Assembly (NCBI GenBank): GCA_900769445.1
Contig: CAAGGR010000115.1
Coordinates: 62,001-126,000 of the forward strand
Direction of reading: 5' to 3'
DNA length: 64,000 nt
Source: an uncultured Alistipes sp.
GTDB lineage: Bacteria > Bacteroidota > Bacteroidia > Bacteroidales > Rikenellaceae
The notes below the pieces were generated by a model. It saw only the letters and a list, made by a program, of their open reading frames with translations, made no database searches and was not told the origin of the DNA. Positions 27,608-36,231 of this stretch are shown here, piece by piece (the stretch's first letter is position 1; the number at the start of each line of letters is the position of its first letter). The translations under genes and the position numbers were made by a program.

Positions 27608-28777
27608 TTATAATCGACTTAGAAGTTCTGCCATAATAACACCAAAGTAGTTGCCCGCAGCATAGCCCACGATACCAGCTCCAAGACCAACGATAAGTGC
27701 GCCCTTGTTCTTCATTGCTACTACCATCATAGGTACAAATGGAGGTGAGTTGATGAAGGCAACAGAGGATGCCACCATAGCATCTGCCTTAATGCGCATT
27801 ATACGACAGAAGAGAGCGTGTAGTATCATCGAACCAAAGACTGCAATCATTAGGAAGCCAATCTGGTTAAGACCATCGGCAAGGTTTAGTGTCGAAAAGT
27901 CTGCCATCGACGCCATTGCGATACTGAATATATATATAAGGTACATGCCAATATCGAAACTACGCTTAAGCTCACGTACTGGTTTTAGGAATGAGCATAC
28001 TATGCCGAGAGTGCTGAGCATAAGGATAAATACTACCATAAACCACTCGTCTGGGAAGGGTAGTGTGGCTGCTGCCGATAGGGCAACGACAATGATTGTG
28101 ATGCCGATAATCTTGCCAAGCTCTCGACGTCCCTCCTTGCTCCATAGACCCTTGTATGGGTTGCGACCCTGCTCGGCTATCTGCTTCTCAAGCTCGATGC
28201 GTTCGTCCTCGGATAGCTTTGCAGTCTGCTTCTCGCCGTATATCCATCTAAAGAATTTGTATCCTACCGATACAAGGAATACAAGGTAGAGGAAGGAGAT
28301 AATCACATCATACGAACACATAATGATATAGGACTGCTCCTCGACTTGGAATATCGACTGTAGGGCTGCGGCGTTGAGCATACCACCAGTATACATTCCT
28401 GACATAATACCGCCAATCTCTGCGCCCTCCGTAATCTTATAACCATAGATAAGGTAGCCTATGACTACTGCGATAAGTACCGAAAGAAAACCACTGATGC
28501 AGACTCTTAGCTGCTGGCTTGCCTCGCTCAGCGTAAAGCGACAACCAAAGAGCATCATAGGGATAGCAAGTGGAATAGAGATGCTTGTGGCCAATTCCTG
28601 CATAAGAGGCATCTCAGCAGGCTTCCAAGGGATGTTTCCGAGGATAATGCCGAAGGCATAGAGTACCATGATAGGCCCGAGCTTCTCTAAAAATGAGATG
28701 CGTCGACATAGCCACAACGCTAAGGCTGGTGCCAGCACAAAAATAAGCGTTGTTAGGGTGTAGTTGAAAATAGCCAT
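27608..28777 (-). CDS. DUF819-family membrane protein
   Basis: This 389-residue protein has about ten transmembrane helices. It starts 'MAIFNYTLTTLIFVLAPALALWLCRRISFLEKLGPIMVLYAFGIILGNI'. 'GGIMSGMYTGGMLNAAAL' and the C-terminal 'NSPPFVPMMVVAMKNKGALIVGLGAGIVGYAAGNY' are hallmarks of the DUF819/YjcL family, a group of uncharacterised transporters. A cytosolic linker of ~40 residues lies near the middle (~185-225). Confidence 0.85.
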   Translation of the reverse strand: MAIFNYTLTTLIFVLAPALALWLCRRISFLEKLGPIMVLYAFGIILGNIPWKPAEMPLMQELATSISIPLAIPMMLFGCRFTLSEASQQLRVCISGFLSVLIAVVIGYLIYGYKITEGAEIGGIMSGMYTGGMLNAAALQSIFQVEEQSYIIMCSYDVIISFLYLVFLVSVGYKFFRWIYGEKQTAKLSEDERIELEKQIAEQGRNPYKGLWSKEGRRELGKIIGITIIVVALSAAATLPFPDEWFMVVFILMLSTLGIVCSFLKPVRELKRSFDIGMYLIYIFSIAMASMADFSTLNLADGLNQIGFLMIAVFGSMILHALFCRIMRIKADAMVASSVAFINSPPFVPMMVVAMKNKGALIVGLGAGIVGYAAGNYFGVIMAELLSRL

Positions 28778-28929
28778 ATTAATATGTTTATGTTATCTGT
28801 CGTTTGCAATATATTGGTATTACAAAATTGGGTATAAATTGGCAGAATGTAGTAAGTATATATACCTATTTGTGTGGTGTTGGATAATAAAATAGGGGGC
28901 GTTTTGAGTAAATTATGACAGAAATGTGG

Positions 28930-29062
28930 TATATTTGCTATGTTTTTGGATATTCTGTATAGTTCATGGCGTGAACTTTATGTTATATCCGATAGCTATA
29001 TAAAACACAAACGATAATTATTAACTCTACAGCTCGCTGAGCTATACTAAACAACTCTAATT
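28930..29062 (+). promoter_or_regulatory. Promoter and long leader of the BASS operon
   Basis: TATATTTG at 28930-28937 is a good -7. A TTG at 28904-28906 is 23 bases away, longer than usual. The resulting leader is about 120 bases. It contains two small hairpins (AGTTCA/TGAACT near 28963-28978 and AGCTC/GAGCT near 29031-29043), the second close to the ATG. No known riboswitch was recognised. Confidence 0.45.
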
Positions 29063-30022
29063 ATGAAGGAACAATTGCTCTATCTTGACCAGTTAACTAT
29101 TAACCTTGGAGCTACTGAAACAACACTCGTTAATATCATCCTCGCCTTTGTTATGTTTGGCGTGGCACTCGGTATAAAACTCGAAACTTTTAAGGATGTC
29201 TTCCGTAATCCTAAGTCGGTGCTTACAGGTCTTAGCTTGCAGTGGGTGGCGTTGCCAGCTCTCACCTGCTTGCTTGCAATCGTTCTTAACCCTGTTATTA
29301 CCCCTATGGTTGCTATCGGTATGATTTTGGTGGCCTCATGTCCAGGTGGTAATATCTCAAACTTTATCTCTTCGCTCTCAAAGGGTAATATTGAGCTTTC
29401 GGTGTCGATGACAGCAGTGTCAACACTCTTTGCTCCTATCATCACTCCGTTCAACTTCTGGTTGTGGGGTACACTCTACTGCCGCTTTGCAGCTGTGAAG
29501 AATGATATCCCAACACTCGAAATCCCTTTTGCCGAGATGCTTGAGCAGATTGTGCTTATCCTTGGTATTCCAATCGTCTTGGGTGTTATCGTTTCGCGCT
29601 ATATCCCTCGTGTAGCTAAGGCTCTATCTAAGCCTGCACAGGTGCTATCAATTCTCCTCTTTATGGCTATGGTTGTGGTATCTGTAAATAAGGTGCTTAC
29701 AGGTTTGGACTCTACTTGGGCTGTTTATGCTGCCCTCCTTACAGCCTTGGTCGTAGTGATTATCCACAACGCAACGGTGTTGGGTACAGGATATTATGGT
29801 GCAACACTTATGAAGATGCCATCGGCAGACCGCCGTTCACTAACTATCGAGACAGGTATCCAAAATTCAGGTCTTGGCTTGGCGTTGCTTCTCAACCCAG
29901 CAATCTTCGACCCTGCAGTATGGCACAATAACGGTGGTATGGTCATTGTTACAGCACTCTGGGGTGTATGGCATATTATCTCAGGCTTGACAGTAGCTAC
30001 AATCTTCCGTCGTCAGAAGTAA
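29063..30022 (+). CDS. Bile acid:sodium symporter (BASS) family transporter
   Basis: This 319-residue inner-membrane protein has about nine to ten helices. The family's motif 'VASCPGGNISNFISSLSKGNIELSVSMTAVSTLFAPIITP' (crossover region, Na+ sites) and 'TIETGIQNSGLGLALLL' are both present. BASS relatives carry bile acids, pantoate or other organic anions with Na+, and the substrate here is unknown. It is followed after 12 bases by the acyltransferase gene, forming a three-gene operon. Confidence 0.88.
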   Translation: MKEQLLYLDQLTINLGATETTLVNIILAFVMFGVALGIKLETFKDVFRNPKSVLTGLSLQWVALPALTCLLAIVLNPVITPMVAIGMILVASCPGGNISNFISSLSKGNIELSVSMTAVSTLFAPIITPFNFWLWGTLYCRFAAVKNDIPTLEIPFAEMLEQIVLILGIPIVLGVIVSRYIPRVAKALSKPAQVLSILLFMAMVVVSVNKVLTGLDSTWAVYAALLTALVVVIIHNATVLGTGYYGATLMKMPSADRRSLTIETGIQNSGLGLALLLNPAIFDPAVWHNNGGMVIVTALWGVWHIISGLTVATIFRRQK

Positions 30023-30034
30023 AATCACAGCTCT

Positions 30035-31363
30035 ATGGCTAAACAAAAGAGAGTTCAGGATAACAATATCGTCTATAACACCCTGCGTCGATATGTCGAC
30101 TTGGTGCTAAAGTTATCCTATCGCAACATTAAGTATGTGGGGTTGGAGCGCACCCCTAAGGATGGTGCGGTGATATTTGCCCCTAACCACACGGGAGCCT
30201 TGATGGATGCTTTGGTAATCCTCGCTATGGATAAGCGTCCTAAGGTCTTTGTGGCCCGTGCCGATATGTTCAAAAACCCTACATTGGCGAAGTTCCTTAG
30301 CTTCTGCAAGATTATGCCTATTATGCGTATGCGCGACGGCATCGACGAGGTTAAGAAGAACAACGAGACCATAGAACGTGCTGTCGAGGTGTTGCGCGAT
30401 AAAGTGCCTTTCTGTATCTTCCCAGAGGGTACGCACCAAACTAAGTACTCGACACTGCCCCTTGCTAAGGGTATCTTCCGCATAGCACTTCAGGCACACG
30501 AGCTTATGCCCGATACTCCGCTATACATCATCCCTGTAGGTATCCGCTACGGTAGCTTCTTCCGTTTCCGTTCTTCGGCACGTGTGCAGATAGGCGAGCC
30601 TATAAACATCGGCGAGTTCATCGCGGAGCATCCCGATATGACATCTCAGGAGCAGATGAATGATATGCGTTCATGTCTTGAAAAGCGTATGCAGGAGTCT
30701 ATCTTCTACATCCCTAACGATGAGGATTACGATGCTACATATGAGATTTGTGCTGCGGTGGTCAAGAAGCAGGTAAATCATCTTCGTAACGATGAGGAGT
30801 ATGGCAATCTCCGAGGTATAGATGCTCACTTTGCAGCAAACAATATGACCGTCAAGCACCTCGACTACCTCAAAAAGGTTAACCCTGAGCTTGCTTCGCG
30901 TCTTATAACCCTTGGTAACGAGGCATCTAAGCTCCGCAAGGAGGAGCATATAAGCCTTAACTCCGTGTCGGTGAAGTATCCACTCCTTTCGCGCATCCTT
31001 AAGGTCTTGTTTATGCTGGTGACTTTGCCATATACACTTGTTGCAACCGTATGTACCCTTCCAATAAAGATCGCTTGTTACTTCATCTTCAAGCTCTTCA
31101 AGGATCAGGCATTCCGAAACTCGGTGCGTTATGTGCTACACTTGGTGTTGTGGCCACTATTGATGGTCGTATATGGTGTTCTTTCGTTTGTCTACCTTCC
31201 AACGCTATGGGCTGTGGTGGCTACCGTTGCACTTATCCCAGCACCAATCGTTACTCACGAGGTGTACCGCCTCTTCCGTATTATGATATCAGATATCAAG
31301 CTATGGCGTAATAAGAGCCTTAGAGAGAAGTATCGTGAGATTAGAGATATAATGTTTCAGTAA
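30035..31363 (+). CDS. PlsC-type lysophospholipid/glycerol acyltransferase
   Basis: This 442-residue membrane enzyme has the acyltransferase motif 'FAPNHTGALMDAL' (residues ~48-60) and 'FPEGTHQTKYSTLPLAKG' (motif III). Two or three hydrophobic segments lie at 325-410. It would acylate a lysophospholipid or glycerol phosphate. The long C-terminal part distinguishes it from the short PlsC of the main pathway, so a role in modified lipids is possible. It sits between a BASS transporter and an outer-membrane barrel with 12-base gaps. Confidence 0.88.
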   Translation: MAKQKRVQDNNIVYNTLRRYVDLVLKLSYRNIKYVGLERTPKDGAVIFAPNHTGALMDALVILAMDKRPKVFVARADMFKNPTLAKFLSFCKIMPIMRMRDGIDEVKKNNETIERAVEVLRDKVPFCIFPEGTHQTKYSTLPLAKGIFRIALQAHELMPDTPLYIIPVGIRYGSFFRFRSSARVQIGEPINIGEFIAEHPDMTSQEQMNDMRSCLEKRMQESIFYIPNDEDYDATYEICAAVVKKQVNHLRNDEEYGNLRGIDAHFAANNMTVKHLDYLKKVNPELASRLITLGNEASKLRKEEHISLNSVSVKYPLLSRILKVLFMLVTLPYTLVATVCTLPIKIACYFIFKLFKDQAFRNSVRYVLHLVLWPLLMVVYGVLSFVYLPTLWAVVATVALIPAPIVTHEVYRLFRIMISDIKLWRNKSLREKYREIRDIMFQ

Positions 31364-31375
31364 TACCACTAACCT

Positions 31376-32803
31376 ATGAAACTTAGAAATTTATTAGCAC
31401 TACTCTGTGCTTCGATGATGACTATTTGTGCTTATGCCCAGCAGAACGAGGTAACCCAAACAGCTGAGCAACCAGCCAAGCAGGAGATTATAAAGACGGG
31501 TCTTAACTATGGCCCACTACCAGCTGTGGCATTCGATGCAGATAAGGGCTTCCAGATGGGTGCGCTACTCAATATCTACAATTTTGGGGATGGTTCGACA
31601 TACCCAAATCCATACTCGCAGTGGTACTTCGAGGCATCATTCTTCACTAAGGGTTCGCAGCTCTTTGTTATTTCATACGATAACAAGACTCTTATCCCTG
31701 GTGTGCGTTGGTCATCGAACTTCACCCTTACTAACGATAAGGCGATGGACTTCTACGGCTTCAATGGCTATAGAGCCTACTACGATGCTGATAAGGTAGC
31801 TTGGGGTAAAGATAAGGCAAACGAGAGCAACTATATCTACACCCCGAAGTATCGTATGAATCGTGTCGCAGTCTTGTTCAAGACCGACTTTACAGGTAAT
31901 ATCTGGAACAATAAGCTCTTCTGGGAGGCGGGCTACCACCTAAGCTACTTCAAGCATGGCTACGATGGTAAGGCTCTCAATCTTGATAAAATTAATAAGG
32001 GTAAGGAGGAGTATAAGCAGTTCCCTGCAGATGAGGAGCCTATCTTCGACCTCTATAGAAAGTGGGGTATTATCTCAGAGGAGGAGGCTTGGGGCGGTCT
32101 AAATAGCGCCTTGCGTCTTGGCGTTTTGTACGACACACGCGATAAGGAGGGCGCTCCATCGCGCGGTATCTGGGCAGAGGCTCACACTACCATCGCTCCA
32201 AAGTGGCTTGGTACTTCAATTCCTTACTACCGCTACTCTGCAACATTCCGCCAGTATCTCCCTATTATCGACAACGATATCCTAACATTCGCATATCGTC
32301 TAAACTATGAGGGTACACTCGGTAAGGATGCGCCATACTATGTGCTACCATACATTACTGTTATGGGTCAGAACTACGACCGCGATGGTATGGGTGGCTA
32401 TCGCACAATTCGTGGTCTTATGCGTAACCGTGTGCAGGGTCTCGACGTAGCATCATATAACGTAGAGCTTCGCTGGCGCTTTGTTAATTTCGCACTCTTT
32501 AACCAGAATATCGCATTTGGCCTTAGCGCCTTCAGCGATGGAACAATGGTTACTCGTGAATTTGATATGACCTTCCGTGGTAACCCAGATTACGAGGCTG
32601 AGTACAATGCATATATGGCGCAGGGCTTAGACTCTGACCGCCCACATATTACCGTAGGTGCAGGTCTTCGCTTTATCATGAATCAGAACTTTATCGTAGC
32701 CTTCGAGTATGGCCTTCCTATCAGCAAGTTTAGCAGCAACCCAATTATAAAGGGTCAGGATGGTGATGGAGCGTTCTATATCAATACCGGCTACCTCTTT
32801 TAA
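31376..32803 (+). CDS. Omp85/BamA-type outer-membrane barrel protein
   Basis: This 475-residue protein has the signal peptide MKLRNLLALLCASMMTICAYAQ. It then has a barrel of the surface-antigen (Bac_surface_Ag) type, with 'LGVLYDTRDKEGAPSRGIWAE', 'GGYRTIRGLMRNRVQG' (the conserved RGF-like loop) and a C-terminal 'YINTGYLF' ending in Phe. There are no POTRA repeats, so it is a barrel-only relative rather than BamA itself. It is the last gene of the BASS operon, which suggests a link between transport, lipid acylation and the outer membrane (inferred). Confidence 0.82.
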   Translation: MKLRNLLALLCASMMTICAYAQQNEVTQTAEQPAKQEIIKTGLNYGPLPAVAFDADKGFQMGALLNIYNFGDGSTYPNPYSQWYFEASFFTKGSQLFVISYDNKTLIPGVRWSSNFTLTNDKAMDFYGFNGYRAYYDADKVAWGKDKANESNYIYTPKYRMNRVAVLFKTDFTGNIWNNKLFWEAGYHLSYFKHGYDGKALNLDKINKGKEEYKQFPADEEPIFDLYRKWGIISEEEAWGGLNSALRLGVLYDTRDKEGAPSRGIWAEAHTTIAPKWLGTSIPYYRYSATFRQYLPIIDNDILTFAYRLNYEGTLGKDAPYYVLPYITVMGQNYDRDGMGGYRTIRGLMRNRVQGLDVASYNVELRWRFVNFALFNQNIAFGLSAFSDGTMVTREFDMTFRGNPDYEAEYNAYMAQGLDSDRPHITVGAGLRFIMNQNFIVAFEYGLPISKFSSNPIIKGQDGDGAFYINTGYLF

Positions 32804-32927
32804 TTTCTTGTGATAGCGGCGCATCTGCGACGCTTCAGTCAAAAGCCCGAATGGGAAATACGTTTAGTATGTCCCATCCGGGCTTTCTCGTGTCATCGCC
32901 ACATCTGCACCACTCTGACAAGAAATT
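32802..32927. repeat. 126-base palindromic element with a nested hairpin
   Basis: The outer arms AATTTCTTGT (32802-32811) and its complement (32918-32927) pair perfectly, and the left arm starts within the stop codon of the barrel gene. The centre is a 15-bp stem with one mismatch (32842-32856 with 32872-32886), closed by an ATAC/GTAT helix. Several of the unpaired positions would be G-U wobbles if the minus strand were the RNA. It could be a terminator, a repeat element or a structured RNA. After it, 32928-33103 holds no gene; AGAAATTGGGTT recurs at ~32969 and ACAGAGACG-like short repeats follow. Confidence 0.6.
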
Positions 32928-33103
32928 GGGTTATGCTCCTAATAAACGTTAGTTGCGCCCTTCTCAAAAGAAATTGGGTTGTGGGTTGTGGCTTTAAGAC
33001 AACAGAGACGACAGAGACGACAGTGAAACTAAGTATCGCATTTGTCCGCGACTTCGTTGTTGTCCCAGCTGTCATTGCTATCTCGCACCGTTAAAACAAA
33101 CAA

Positions 33104-33128
33104 ATCCCAAAGCATTACACCTTGGGAC
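33104..33128 (-). terminator. Terminator of the FKBP-like operon
   Basis: A TCCCAA/TTGGGA stem, with one further G-C pair, is followed on the minus strand by TTTGTTTGTTTT. It lies 26 bases downstream of the stop. Confidence 0.7.
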
Positions 33129-33153
33129 TCGTATTTTCTGCAAAACGACTATA

Positions 33154-34725
33154 CTACTTCTCGATAAACACTTGGAAAAGCAGTGGTGAGTAGGCGGGAA
33201 TCTCGGTTGAGGTTGTAGATGTTGTCGTTACATCGTCCTCTGAGAGATTGTAGTTATAGTTATAACCGTAATAATATGGGTCGTAGCCATAATAACTATT
33301 ATTATACATATTACCATAACCGTTGCCATAGTAGTTATTCATATAATTCATATAGTTATAGTAGTTGGCGTAGTTGTAGTAGTTGTCGCTATAGTTTGTT
33401 GTCGTTGTGTGCGAGCCAACCTGGCCTGAGATACCATATCCGTAGGTCGATGCTGTGAGAATCATTGCCCACTGATTATATCGGAGCGTAGGTATCGAGT
33501 AGTTCCACGCCAAGATAAAGCTATTCTCCAAAGGCTCTGCAGTCTCGAAGGTTATAGCCTCGCCAACGCTCTCAACCTTACCGTAGATAATCTCCTTAAC
33601 CTCGTCGATGTTCGTGTCGAAGATAAAGCCATCCAAGAAGCGACCGATATACCATACCTTAGCCTCGCTGCTCTTCTTTAGTGAGTCCGCAGCAAGAATC
33701 TTCTCCTCTGTTGTCAAACCATTGCCAAAGCGCTCCTTGAGGACAGTGTTAATGCGGATGTCGACACTCGATAGCTGACCATTGCCATAGACCTGTCCTG
33801 CGCTGTATTCGCACTCGACAGGGTACTTGAGCGTATCTTTGCCCATAACATTGAAGTTGAGAGTATTCTCTGCAGGAGAGTAGAGATACTTAACGTATAG
33901 ATGCTCAAGAGTGTCGATAGGCTGATGCCAGCGACCATCGTAGAACTCCATAACACGAGCATTTGCCTCCTCGTTGCTCTCGCCTTCGGTTTCGCTCTCG
34001 TCATTGCGGGTTATATGTCTGCGATACAGGCTCTTAGTCTCGGTATCCTCTACCACAGCTTTATGCTCGGTGCATAGTCCGCCATTGCCTATTGCAAAGC
34101 CATTTACACGCTCACCCTCATACTCCACGGGGTTAGCAACATGACCGTATATGGTCATATCTACAATCATAGGCCTCGACTCGTCAGCCTCGAACTGACC
34201 CTCGTAACCTCCGTCTGCAGTAGTTACGGTGCTGCCAGTTACGGAAGATGGAAGGTAGAGGCGGAGCTTAGTGCCGTAGCGCACCTCGAACTCCTCGTCG
34301 CCAACCGTAAGCTTGTTGAAGGTGGCGAGATATGTACCCTCCATAAGAGTATGGCCATCCTTGCCACTAAAACGAAATGCTGGCGCATAGTGCGCGTGGT
34401 TGTTGTATGTGGCTAACTGCTCAGCAAGTGCTGCATTACGAGTCTCGTGGATATTGCCCTGTAGGTCGCGAGCTGTAAAGTCGAACCATACCCAAACATC
34501 CTTACCAGAGATAGCCGTAGAGTCTTGAACGCCTCTGTCAAGTATCTCTACGTAGTAGCCACCATCCTCTTGGTAATTATTCGCGAGGTCTGGGTGATAC
34601 TTCTCTATCCATGCCTTGAGTGAGCGCTGCTCGGTTTCGTCATATGATACAGAAGGCTCATTTACACACGCTGTTATGGTAACAATTAGTAGCAGGAGCG
34701 CCCCTGCGATGCTCTTAAAATTCAT
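33154..34725 (-). CDS. FKBP-like lipoprotein with a Tyr/Asn-rich loop
   Basis: This 523-residue lipoprotein (MNFKSIAGALLLLIVTITAC) contains two FKBP-like regions. The second ends 'IPAYSPLLFQVFIEK', close to the FKBP 'IPPxSPLxFxVxL' strand. Between 'ILTASTYGYGISGQ' and that strand, where FKBPs have the short 80s loop over the active site, lies a ~55-residue tract made almost only of Tyr, Asn, Gly and Met (33243-33405). It is probably a periplasmic-facing outer-membrane folding factor with weak or no isomerase activity (inferred). It follows the second FKBP gene by 5 bases. Confidence 0.75.
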   Translation of the reverse strand: MNFKSIAGALLLLIVTITACVNEPSVSYDETEQRSLKAWIEKYHPDLANNYQEDGGYYVEILDRGVQDSTAISGKDVWVWFDFTARDLQGNIHETRNAALAEQLATYNNHAHYAPAFRFSGKDGHTLMEGTYLATFNKLTVGDEEFEVRYGTKLRLYLPSSVTGSTVTTADGGYEGQFEADESRPMIVDMTIYGHVANPVEYEGERVNGFAIGNGGLCTEHKAVVEDTETKSLYRRHITRNDESETEGESNEEANARVMEFYDGRWHQPIDTLEHLYVKYLYSPAENTLNFNVMGKDTLKYPVECEYSAGQVYGNGQLSSVDIRINTVLKERFGNGLTTEEKILAADSLKKSSEAKVWYIGRFLDGFIFDTNIDEVKEIIYGKVESVGEAITFETAEPLENSFILAWNYSIPTLRYNQWAMILTASTYGYGISGQVGSHTTTTNYSDNYYNYANYYNYMNYMNNYYGNGYGNMYNNSYYGYDPYYYGYNYNYNLSEDDVTTTSTTSTEIPAYSPLLFQVFIEK

Positions 34726-34730
34726 ACTCT

Positions 34731-35348
34731 CTACTCTTGAACTTCTAATATTTCAATATTCCACATCACTGCACTTTTGCTTGGCACCATACCAATATAA
34801 TTCTTGCCATATGCAGCTTCGTAGGTTAGGTATACCTCAATTATATCGCCCTCGCGACAGCCCTTTAATGCTGTCTCTAAGCCACTTACAAGCTCTTGGT
34901 TACCTAATGTTATGCGCATAGGCTTTGCAGACCATACATTCTCATCGTCGTAGCCACGATATAGTTCGTCAATCTTGGTTTGGTCGTTTGTGGCGAACAT
35001 ATCGTTGATGGTAGGTGCGCCACTCTTAAAGGTATATGCTGTGTATTTAATGTCGAATGTTGTACCTCGCTTAATTACAGGCTTAGACTCTCTGCCCTCG
35101 TCGTAGTAGGTCGCAATGTAACGAAATACATTCAACGCCCAGTGAGTGTAGAATTCTGGGTACTCATCCATCGACTCATGGATATTTGCCTCCTCGATAA
35201 GGCGTGGCTTATGTGAGCCAGTAAGATAGTTCTCTATGGCCTTCTGCTGCGATGTGAGTGTTGTGTCGGTTTCGTTGCTGCACGATGCCGATATAAGTGC
35301 TATGACAAGCATAGCAGTAATTGCGATTACTCTCTTTATCCTAAACAT
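34731..35348 (-). CDS. FKBP-type peptidyl-prolyl isomerase lipoprotein
   Basis: This 205-residue lipoprotein has the signal MFRIKRVIAITAMLVIALISASC. It contains one FKBP domain ('GTTFDIKYTAYTFKSG', 'ELVSGLETALKGCREGDIIEVYLTYEAAYGKNYIGMVPSKSAVMWNIEIL'). I chose the ATG at 35348 because the signal peptide begins there. ATGs at 35354 and 35378 are in frame, but the last precedes the -7 element. It is the first gene of the two-gene FKBP operon. Confidence 0.85.
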   Translation of the reverse strand: MFRIKRVIAITAMLVIALISASCSNETDTTLTSQQKAIENYLTGSHKPRLIEEANIHESMDEYPEFYTHWALNVFRYIATYYDEGRESKPVIKRGTTFDIKYTAYTFKSGAPTINDMFATNDQTKIDELYRGYDDENVWSAKPMRITLGNQELVSGLETALKGCREGDIIEVYLTYEAAYGKNYIGMVPSKSAVMWNIEILEVQE

Positions 35349-35366
35349 ATACATATATATATCGCA

Positions 35367-35374
35367 CAAAGATA
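35367..35374 (-). promoter_or_regulatory. -7 element of the FKBP operon
   Basis: TATCTTTG on the minus strand lies 18 bases upstream of the chosen ATG, so the leader is very short. No matching -33 TTG is present. Confidence 0.5.
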
Positions 35375-35479
35375 GCAATTATTTTGCAACTTGCATATTT
35401 TTGTTGGAAAACCTTGATAAAATCTTCAATAGAGTCATATATTCTGAAATGCCTCTATATCTCACAACCGCATACACCC

Positions 35480-35608
35480 GGAACGCTCGGAACGCTCGGA
35501 ACATGGGGAACATGGGGAACATGGGGAACATCGGGAACATCCGGAACACTCGGAACATTCGGAACATGGGGAACACCCTGTTCCGATGTTCTTTTGTTCC
35601 CTTGTTCC
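35480..35608. repeat. 9-bp minisatellite array A (GGAACATnn units) with inverted end
   Basis: Eleven 9-bp units of the form GGAAC(A/G)nnn run in register from 35480 to 35578. They are followed by oppositely oriented TGTTCC-type units to 35608. Units drift only at the last three or four bases. Short ORFs across it encode only simple tripeptide repeats and are not credible genes. The last 75 bases (35534-35608) recur exactly as the inverted complement at 36063-36137. Confidence 0.9.
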
Positions 35609-36062
35609 GCCACACCCTTGTTTCCTACGGTGCGAAGATATCTATCATCGAGTCTCAGTTGGTATGTATCAGCGAGTCTCTCAATATATTTATCAAATAG
35701 ATCTCTACGTGGTCTGGATACGCTACACGTCTGGCGCCCCAATGGTACACCAGTTATTATTAAATATTTATACTGAGATGTATATATCGTTATATACTAA
35801 TATAGTATAACGACACACTTAGTGGGGATAGTTATATATATAACCACCCACAACACTAAGTATCAATATATTAATGCCTCTTTACGCATTAGCACGGAAA
35901 CCGATATATAGTGCTAAACGCCACTACAAATATACAACATCAAAAGGCGTTTGTCAAGTATTTTGGCAAATATTTTTACGCGCTAAGTTAAATTTATTGA
36001 TACTGGTAGAGTTAACGATTTGTCGACTTTGAGTAGCGATAGTAGGTCGTCAAACCTGTGTA
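35609..36062. other. Noncoding AT-rich spacer between the inverted minisatellites
   Basis: This 454-base spacer has no credible gene. It holds three adjacent hairpins: TCGTTAT..TACTA with its complement (35787-35813), a 14-bp palindrome GTTATATATATAAC flanked by GTGGG/CCCAC (35822-35851), and TAATGC/GCATTA (35872-35891). No clear promoter was found. Confidence 0.5.
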
Positions 36063-36200
36063 GGAACAAGGGAACAAAAGAACATCGGAACAGGGTGTTC
36101 CCCATGTTCCGAATGTTCCGAGTGTTCCGGATGTTCCGAATGTTCCGAATGTTCCGGATGTTCCCGATGTTCCGAGTGTTCCGGATGTTCCGGATGTTCG
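36063..36200. repeat. 9-bp minisatellite array B (nnATGTTCC units), inverted relative to array A
   Basis: A 30-base lead (36063-36092) precedes twelve 9-bp units from 36093 to 36200. The order of the first five units mirrors array A exactly, giving a 75-bp perfect inverted repeat. It ends 31 bases from the stop of the cyclo-ligase gene. Confidence 0.9.
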
Positions 36201-36231
36201 CTCGCGGAGCGAAACATACTTTTCACTTCAA

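Noticed and set aside
27705..28289. Plus-strand ORF of 194 residues opposite the DUF819 gene
   Set aside because: It is an open antisense frame of a real transporter gene, without its own promoter.
35236..35700. Plus-strand ORF across array A with Asn/Arg tripeptide repeats
   Set aside because: It overlaps the FKBP gene on the other strand and consists mainly of translated 9-bp repeats.
35480..36200. CRISPR array
   Set aside because: Units are 9 bp in direct tandem with no spacers, and no cas gene is in the window.
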